A stretch of DNA of 64,000 nt from Arcuatula senhousia. Lineage: Eukaryota > Mollusca > Bivalvia > Mytilida > Mytilidae. A model generated the notes under the pieces. It had not been told where the DNA came from. It saw nothing but the letters and a program-made list of their open reading frames with translations, and did not search any database. This document shows positions 40,201 through 49,200 of this stretch, piece after piece. The position numbers and the translations under genes were made by a program. The stretch's first letter is position 1. The number at the start of each line of letters is the position of its first letter. Where the stretch lies: assembly GCA_963971305.1 (NCBI GenBank), contig OZ020306.1, forward strand, positions 36,601,512 to 36,665,511. The letters are read 5' to 3'.

Positions 40201-43200
40201 CAAAAATTATCAATAAGGGTCATAATCAATGTAAAATGTCCGCAAAAAGACAAACACTGTAGTTAAATAAATGAGAAATGAAAGCTGTTGGTGTTGGCTT
40301 CTAATAAGTATTTTAAAACTAAGTGCAATTGAGATTTTTAGCCTCTTTTCAATATTTGCAAAGCAAAAAATATTTGAATGCAGAAAAGATATGTGAAATG
40401 GGTGATGCCTTTCAAAAATGATTAAATTGACTGCTATGTATGTAACCCATATCATTAAAGACCACTTTTCACCTCTCCTGTACCATATTTTACCATTCTC
40501 CCTTATTCATCTCTAGCATAAAACGCCCCTAAACAACAGTTTCCTTCATCAATCTATATATCTGATAATCATAAAACAGCTTTGAAAGATTAGATCAAAT
40601 GAAGGTTTATAATTAGTGCACCTTGCCAGCATACTCAATAAGGAAGTCAGGGCATGCAGTCAGATTCTGTAACAGTCAAGGCCATCAGTATCAGAAATTT
40701 GCTGCTAAATACAAAGTTCGGTTTACTGCAGATTTCGAAACTGCTGTTATTTTAGGTATACTGTGCCATGTACATCATTGTATTCAAACAGGGCTGTTGT
40801 CAGGCTTCTGGCAAGAGTTGCAGGGGGGGTCAGGGAAGGAGTCCCCTTACAGCTTCAGAAAATTTTCTTAATTTTTTCATAATATTTTTTGTAAAAGGGG
40901 AGGGGGGAAGTGATTGCATCTAATGCTACCCATGTTCCTATGGCCTTCTCATAGTATTAAGTTATTTTTAAATTACACCTTTAATGTTAAATACGAAAGA
41001 AAGTGTTTCTTTGGCCTTACTGTTTATTTATTTTTGAGCATTCTGGGTTCTGAATATAGATTATCTAATGAGCAATAAAGAGAAAAACATTGTTCAGTAC
41101 TATTCTGATTCTAAAACAGATGTTTGCAAAACTGAAGATGAATCATGTTTCACCTGAAAACAATCACTTTTGTTTTACAAAGGGTTCTTTTATTTACATC
41201 CACATCAAAGTCATCATGCTTCTGCATTTTTTTTATTAACAAGTAAGTAACTTGCATGCATGTTAACCCATAAATTGCATATGGAAAAAAAAAAACTATC
41301 AATTACGGTACTTAATTTAGAATTTTAAACAAAACCTTGTATAGCCTTTTACTTCCTGCACAATCATTTTTACCCCCCCCCCCCCCACCTGTAAAATGTA
41401 AAATGCTTTATGATAGTCTACATACAAAATTACAGGTTTTCTGAATCACATCATTATCTCAGAAAAATGTGTTATAGAGTGTGTAGAACAGACAGAATGT
41501 TAATTTACAAAACATATTGATTGAATCATCAGTATCTGTAAGGGTATAGGTACTGTCAGTACATTACCAGGCTACTGTCTTGGGTACATGGGCTACAATC
41601 AACCTTAAGGTAGTCACAGAAGCCAACCATCGAAAACATACAGACATGGAATAATTGAATTACCATACATGTAGTATATAAACACATTCATAGGGACATG
41701 TGCTGAAATCAATGCAGTTCAAAGAAACAGATACAAGAAACTTGCCAAAAATCTAAATAAGCAGACATCAAATAATTCATTAAATCACCACCATCAATTT
41801 ATGCATAGATACATGTATTATAGAATGCACTGGTAGCTATGGCTAAGAGACAGACACAGGAAATTGTTGTTACTATCTAAATAAACATACAATAATTGAA
41901 TTATCACAGAGTCTGGAAGTAAATGTCCTGAACTTGCATGTAGAGTTAATTTGAACCTAGATGGCGAAGGGACAGACAAAACAAATTGCAGTACCATCTA
42001 AATAAATGGACAATAATTGATTTGCAACTGAGAAGAAGGAAGTGTAAGCCTTAAAAAATATTGATCCTGATCTTGATAAAGTTAAGTAAAGGACAGGCAC
42101 ATGAGAGTTGGACCAAGTGAAAAGAGTCAAAGCATGGTAGTTTCAAATTCCGTGTTAACATTATGTGTAAACATTCCTGTTTTGCTATTGTTTATGAAAG
42201 TCATTCAACATTTTGGTTATTAAAGTCTCCCTTCTGGGCATAAAACAATGTATCAACAATTTCAACATGGACAATATACTAAGTTTAAGATATACATTGG
42301 CATCGAAGGTTATAAAAATTGAGTCCTGCGACCTCAAGCACAAAAGGACAAACACACACTTGTGTTGCTAACAAACATGTATAATATGTTATGACAATGT
42401 ATATCTTCATCTATCCTTATATTGGCCCAGTGTCAAGAATGGTGATACTTGGCATACCAGACGCCATCATCCTGGAAGTCTGAGATACAGTCTTAATGAG
42501 TAATGAGGAAGGGAGATTGCTATACAATGGCTTAATTGAACCTTAAAAATATTACACACCAAGCTTTCTTTGATTTCCATTTTTTAAACCTCTTGCTACC
42601 ATAGGAAAAGGTGAAATGTTATTAAACATACATTACGAGGAAGAAAGACTACAATAGCTTGATTGAACCTTAACAACTTTGCAGCTACATAAAAACCTAA
42701 GGTTTGAACAGGAAGAGGTGAAATGTCATTAAATATACATTAAGCCAATACACTAGACAACACTGTTATGAAATTGTCTTACACCTCTTGCTGTCTTGCA
42801 CATCAAATGGGATACAGTCAGTTGCTAATGTAGACTATTTTCGTTTTTTTATGATCATACTTTGTGTGGTCTAACACATAGTAAAATGAATCGCTAAGGA
42901 ATCAAAAAAGAAAAAAAAGTATAAACAGTCAGCTTCAGTCTGGTTATAATTAAATTAAGGGTCAATAAATGTAACTGCAATAGAAATGGTCTTACAAACT
43001 TTTTGAGAACTTTTCAGTCTACTTTTGTCCTTGGGTTTGGTAACATATTTCTATAGCCCTTGAACGAATTTGTGTCCAAACTTTTGGGAACTTTTTATGT
43101 CCTTTCAATGTTTTATATAATTTAAGAAAGGATATGGAGTAAATGAACATGAGACCACAACACCTATCATTGAATTATTTTACATGCGTATTCTAAAACG

Positions 43201-46200
43201 TATTATTACAATGAAAATAAAAATATCTTTGTAACCAAAGACTTTTCTAATTGTTGTACTTTTCCATTTCTTATATTCATTATAACCACTTTAAAATCTA
43301 CACATCAAGTGCTGCTAACTAAGTTAAGACCACTCAGACATCACTTTATTATTATCAAGAAGTACTTTTGTTAACAAAATAAGGCAACATATAGGTTCAA
43401 CTATGAAGGAACTTAGGTCATTAACCTGAGTATTTTTTATATCTGCCAAAACAAATTAAGGATGTGTGCACCTAGGATGCAGCCTATAGAAAGATGATAA
43501 GCTCAATACATAACCCATAAATTTATCAATAAAGTGGAAAATATCAATAAAATATAACATATCCATTACTCAGCTGATATAAGGGGAATTAATTGGCTGA
43601 ATTCCATAGATAAACTGCTGTTCGAAACCTGAACCCATAAAAAAGTTGGCTTCTTTGAAAATAAATCATGGTAATATTGGAAAACCATCTCTTACTAAAT
43701 GGTATTTTTATATTCAGCCTGCATAGATCATATGATTTTATGTCAATTTCAATTTCTTAAGATGTTTTTACATGTTTTACCTGGCAACATGTGCATGTTG
43801 TACCTTGGAAGCAGAATTTATTATGTCCTTATAAGGCACATAGCCTGTAAGACTTTAAAAAATTGTCATAGTTTACAATGTGCATTTGTGTGTCTGATTT
43901 TGAATCAAATACTTAAATCTTGCCTCAAAGCCTGCACCACATTAACATTTAAATCAGATTGACAATAATAGTCATCAGGTACTCATATACAGAATTTCAA
44001 AAGGAAGTGGAAAATTACATTTGAATAAAAGCTTCCATATTCATGTCATTACAATGATATGAAATTACACAAGCGTTATAAGCTCTTTAATGAAAAAGAT
44101 GCAATATTCGTCAAAGGTCATTCCAAATACATCAACATTTTCTTACTATCAAATCATATTACTATGGTATGTATAGAGTGAAACCTGGCAAAAGCAAACC
44201 TGTTTGAGACTGGAAATTTATTTTTTGATTTGAAACAACCATCATGGGCTGATTTTGGGTCTGAAGTAAGAGTTGCATACCCGGTAATAACAAAATTTCA
44301 GATAGATCAAGTGTTTGATTTTTGAGATTCAGATTACACAATACAGACAGACAGACAGATTTAGTTACCCAAGTACAAGACCTGCTTTTGCCTATGTCAA
44401 CACAGGTAAAAATTGAAAAACTTACAATGAAAATTTAGGGAAGCCTGGCTAAAAAAGGTCAATTCTAACATGCAGAAAATATTTTATCCCAGTTTTAGAG
44501 GGTGTACATGTATTTTCTAAATCAACCACGACTATTAAATCTATTAAGGCTAATAAAGTACAATTTTGAAAATAAAAAGAAGCTTTTGTTCCATAAAGCA
44601 AGTTTTTAATTCAGGCCTGTTCCAAAAATGTCTGCATGGGGTTGTCAAAATGCACTTTCTTTTAAAGTCTATGATTGGTGTTTTTTTTCTGATTCATTTA
44701 CCATCCAACATAAAACGAAAATCAATACAAGAATTGAACATGGTGTGTCAAAAGAAATGTGCCTTTCAACCAGCCCCCCCTTCCACTTTTGCGGTTATTT
44801 CTGATTCCGGGTTCCACTTAAGCAGGTTTCACTGTATTGTATATCACTATAAGCATTGCAAGCTATTGATTCTGACTTCTTCACCTGTGATGGCTTCAAA
44901 ATCCAATAAATAAAAGTGGGAAACCATCATAACAGCAGATGTTACTATACCATAATAATACCTAAAGTGATTTACACTCAATAAGGTGTTATAAACATGA
45001 CCTATAAGCCATGTAGAAATGGCTAAATGCTGTGAAAACCATATGACAGGGGATTAACAAAATAACATATCTAAAATTTCATGCTGTTGTACTTGAAGAA
45101 GAACAATCAATAAATGTAAAGTACATGTAATAAACAATTACTATGAATTTTGGCATGTTGGTGACATAAGCACAATATAATGGAAGTTGACTTGCATGTA
45201 TTTCTAATGTGCAAACCAAAAATATGTAGCCTTGCCATTTTTTGTTCTTTTTTTACAAATTTTGCTATAAATACATTACTGTAACTGTGGAAATTTGTGT
45301 GCTTTTGTACATTTTAATATTATCTTTTTTGAGAGGGGGGGTAAATATTCAGGTTTCTACATATATAACTTGTATCTGTATTCTTTACAATGTATATCAG
45401 TATTGAAAAATAAAAAAAAACCCATTCCCATGGGTCAGTAAAAGAAATAAGCAGTAGACCATGGGCAAATTCTATGTAAAACTGAGGACTACATTATGAA
45501 TGGTAATAAAACAAGAATTCTATGAAATGTGGGGACAGGTCTATGTTGACTCAGAAAATTATTGCTTAGAATGCCCATGGGGAATATTTTCATGGATATT
45601 TTGTTATCACAAATTAAGCAAAAATTAATCCTATACAAAAGTTTCCAAATTTATGGAAGTTATATGTAAATATGTGTATTTTGAGTATAACGTGACATTT
45701 GACCTATGACCTACCTGGTAAGGGTTCACAGCTTTTCCTTGAACTTTGACATCAGGTCGTCCAATAAAGGAGATATTTAACATCATATCACCTCCAACTT
45801 TTGAGCATTTGAAACATATCTGAAAAGTGTCAATTAATTTCATGATATGGAATTAAATTAAAGTGGCTAAGAAAAACATCTCATTTCTAAAGGAAAGAAT
45901 ACTAATAAAATGTTGATAACCCACTTTTAATGCTGTACAAATTTCTTCTTTTTTAAAAAGCATGTTGAATCAATCATATTTGGTCAAGTAATTTCCCTTT
46001 TATGACAAAACATAGTTGATGTTTAAGCAGTTGAAAAATCATAAATCCTCATTTATTTGTACTTAAACATGCGTAACATGCGTGACATGTTTAAGTGAAA
46101 CAATGATACATGTATAACAACTGATACACTGTTAAAAGTAGCCATTCTAAATATAGAGCATCAGAAATTGGTACGTACTGTTCCTTTGAGTTTAAGTATA

Positions 46201-49200
46201 CTGGCTGTCAGGTTGGTGAGTCTGACCCCGCCCGAAGTCTGCTGGGAGGCAAAGATGGCAAATGATAAATCTTTAGAATCCACTTTACAGTGTACAACCT
46301 AAAATAACAACAACTCTCTGTTCATTTATATTTGTATTTATGGCAAATTACTGAACTTTGGTGCCAGCTAACAAATTAACAATACCCTCCACACACCCTT
46401 TATATTAAGACTGGTCCTACATTAAAGAAAAAGTCCTTTTCTCTACAAATTTTGTTGAAAGACAATGGCAGTTCATTACATGTACACAAAATGACAAATT
46501 TGTTACAATTGTATACTGTGGTTTCATTATTATTTGTTGGGTATCAATTTTCATGGTTTTCGTGGGTGGCCTTGACCTTGTTGACCCACAAAATTTAATT
46601 TTCATGGTTTTCGTGGGTGGCCTTGACCAGGTTTACCCACGAAATTTGATACCCCATGAAAAGGAAATTTATCATTGATCTGTATGCTAAAGACTTCAGA
46701 ACCACAAATGTAACAAACCACAAAATAAATGAATTCACAGTAGCCAACTACATGAACTACATTTACATAAACCAGGTCTACAACACAAATAAGACAAGCA
46801 AAATCATTCAAATTGTGTTCACAAAATATGCTCTTTGTTACTTCAATACATTCTTTTTGCTGAGTTGATGTCTATGTTATGCACAATTTATTTCACTTAA
46901 AATTCTTTGTGGTCAGATTGGTACTTTGTGCATGTTCTGTGTACATGAACGGTTAACAATGTATATTCATATACATCATTATAGACATCATGATAAATTA
47001 ACATGAAGCCTTTATTTACAAACATTGATCAAAATACTAACTGTCATGACTGTATTGGTACATGAATCCTTATATAATTGTGTGAACAGCATGAAAAGTG
47101 CGAAAGATTTCTAAACTTTTTTTTTTTATATTTGTGTACATTTTAGCACCTTACTTATCATGTTTATGTTATCTTTGATGTTAATTCTATTTTTTTGTAT
47201 CCTTGTACTGTAGATATGATTTAGGCGTAGCATCATAAACCCTAGAAAAATACATGTTATCTTTGAAGCTTAAAGCTTTAGCTGCCAATATTACATGCGT
47301 GTTTTAAAACACCTAGAAATGCATATGAGCATTTGTATTTATCTTGTCAGTCAATTTTATTGTAAAGAACATTTTAAATGTTTAATCTAAACAGTGTAAA
47401 GATATCACTAAATCTTAATATCTAAGTTGTGAATCATTTAAACATGTTAAGCATAAATGTCAGTTTGTCTTAAATTTAAATCTATTACACCATAAAGATC
47501 TTAGATTAAACATTACATAATAATAAAGAATTTTTATTAAGCTGATATCTCGGTGCATGCAAAGTGCAAATGCAGTTCTTCAAGGAGAAGTTTATGCAGT
47601 GAACAAGTTTGAGGGGGGAATAAAATTACATGTATCATGTTTGTCTATTGGTCCAACATTTCTTCCTTATTAAACCACTTCATTAATTTTGATTAAACTT
47701 GGTCAAATTTTACATGCTTCACAAGAAGGATGGTCATCATACATGTAAATAACCATGGAAGAACTCTATCTTTTTCAGATATCATTCAAGGACTTTGATT
47801 TGCACAGATAAGGATTCCAAAGTGGAGGAAGGGAGAGAGCATCTTCAGTGATCTGTCCTAAGCAAATAAATGTTTTGACCTTGAAATTTCCTACACGTAC
47901 TACTATACATGAACCTTTCTTTTTCAGAGTGAAGCTTATTTGTTTTACAGCATTTTTGGCTAAAATCTGTAAAAGGAAAGTAAATCTGTGTATGTACAAT
48001 ACATTTGTATACCTGTACAGTCTTTAATGTACTACGTGTAGATCTAGATGTACTACATGTATGTACATGTACATGTAAAAATAAATGCAATTGGTTTTTT
48101 TCCCTTACTTACATAATTGTTATCTGATGTTGCTTCAAATGTAATCTCATGAAACTTGGGTGGAAGACTGCCAGGCTTAAGTCTCTCAAACTTCAACTGA
48201 ACTGGACCCTACAAAATTAAAGAGAAATTTTATTTACATTAATTTAGGCTAAAGACAAAACTGAATAATAACAATGACAATTTTATTGGTTATTTCTTTA
48301 GAATGAGGGAGTGTTTGATTGGTTGTTGCTACACAAGAAGGGAAAGTTGACGATTGGAAAGTTGAAGTCATCACGTTTGTCATAGAGCCTTGTTGAAAGT
48401 CTTCCTTGAGAGTACAATGTAGATCTAAATATGAAGCAGACTTCCATAGAATCCGTTGTGTCCTCAAGCTCCTGTGGATATATGAGATGGAGAAAGTCAC
48501 CAAATCGAGAATTGTTAAGTGAAAGGACATCATCAATATAACGGAACGTGAGGTTGAAAAAAAGAGCTAGTCTACTGTCTTTTTTGTCTAGAAGAGATTG
48601 TAAGAAGTCTGCTTCATATGAATGAAGAAACAAACCAGCAAGCAAAGGTGCACAATAAGTGCCCATCAGAATCCCTATTGTTTGCTGAAAAACACGTCCA
48701 CCAAACTGAACAAATATGTTGTCATATTTGTATTGAATAATTGTTAATAAATACATTTAATAAACTCAAAGATTGTGCAGCTGTTTCTCCTTGCAGAAAA
48801 GAACTACTTTCATTCTGAATTCTAACGTTTACGTTGACTTTTGCAGCTTTGGGCTAGAGTGTACATACATGTTACAGATTGAATGAAGAACTTAATTTCT
48901 TTTGAAATACATGTTTTATATTAAGTTCTTTGTAATTTACAAAAAAAAAATTATGGTTAGGCCATATAAAAAATATCGCAAATTCTCACCACCCTCCCGC
49001 CCCGACACTTTAAGCCGCATAAAAAAATTTTATCTTGATTTTTTGGCAAAAAGTTTTTTGGGGTTAATTTCCTTTTATACAAATACATGTATAAATATAA
49101 CAAGAGGCTCCCAGGAGCCTGAATCGCTCACCTGGTCTTGAGTCAACCCTAAACATGTAAACACTTTTCTAGAGCTAAATGAGCTGAACATTTAAGCAAG

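Larger units (their letters stand above)
33644..45714 (-). other. C2CD2: Intron 4 of the C2CD2-like gene (12.1 kb)
   Basis: Holds a MITE (33789), a foldback (34302), an integrase relic (35765), a SINE-like repeat (38530), a tandem-core element (39028) and a possible MITE at 44175-44839. No host exon was found. Between 40900 and 44100 nothing but AT-rich sequence, a C-run near 41374 and microsatellite fragments is seen. Confidence 0.6.
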
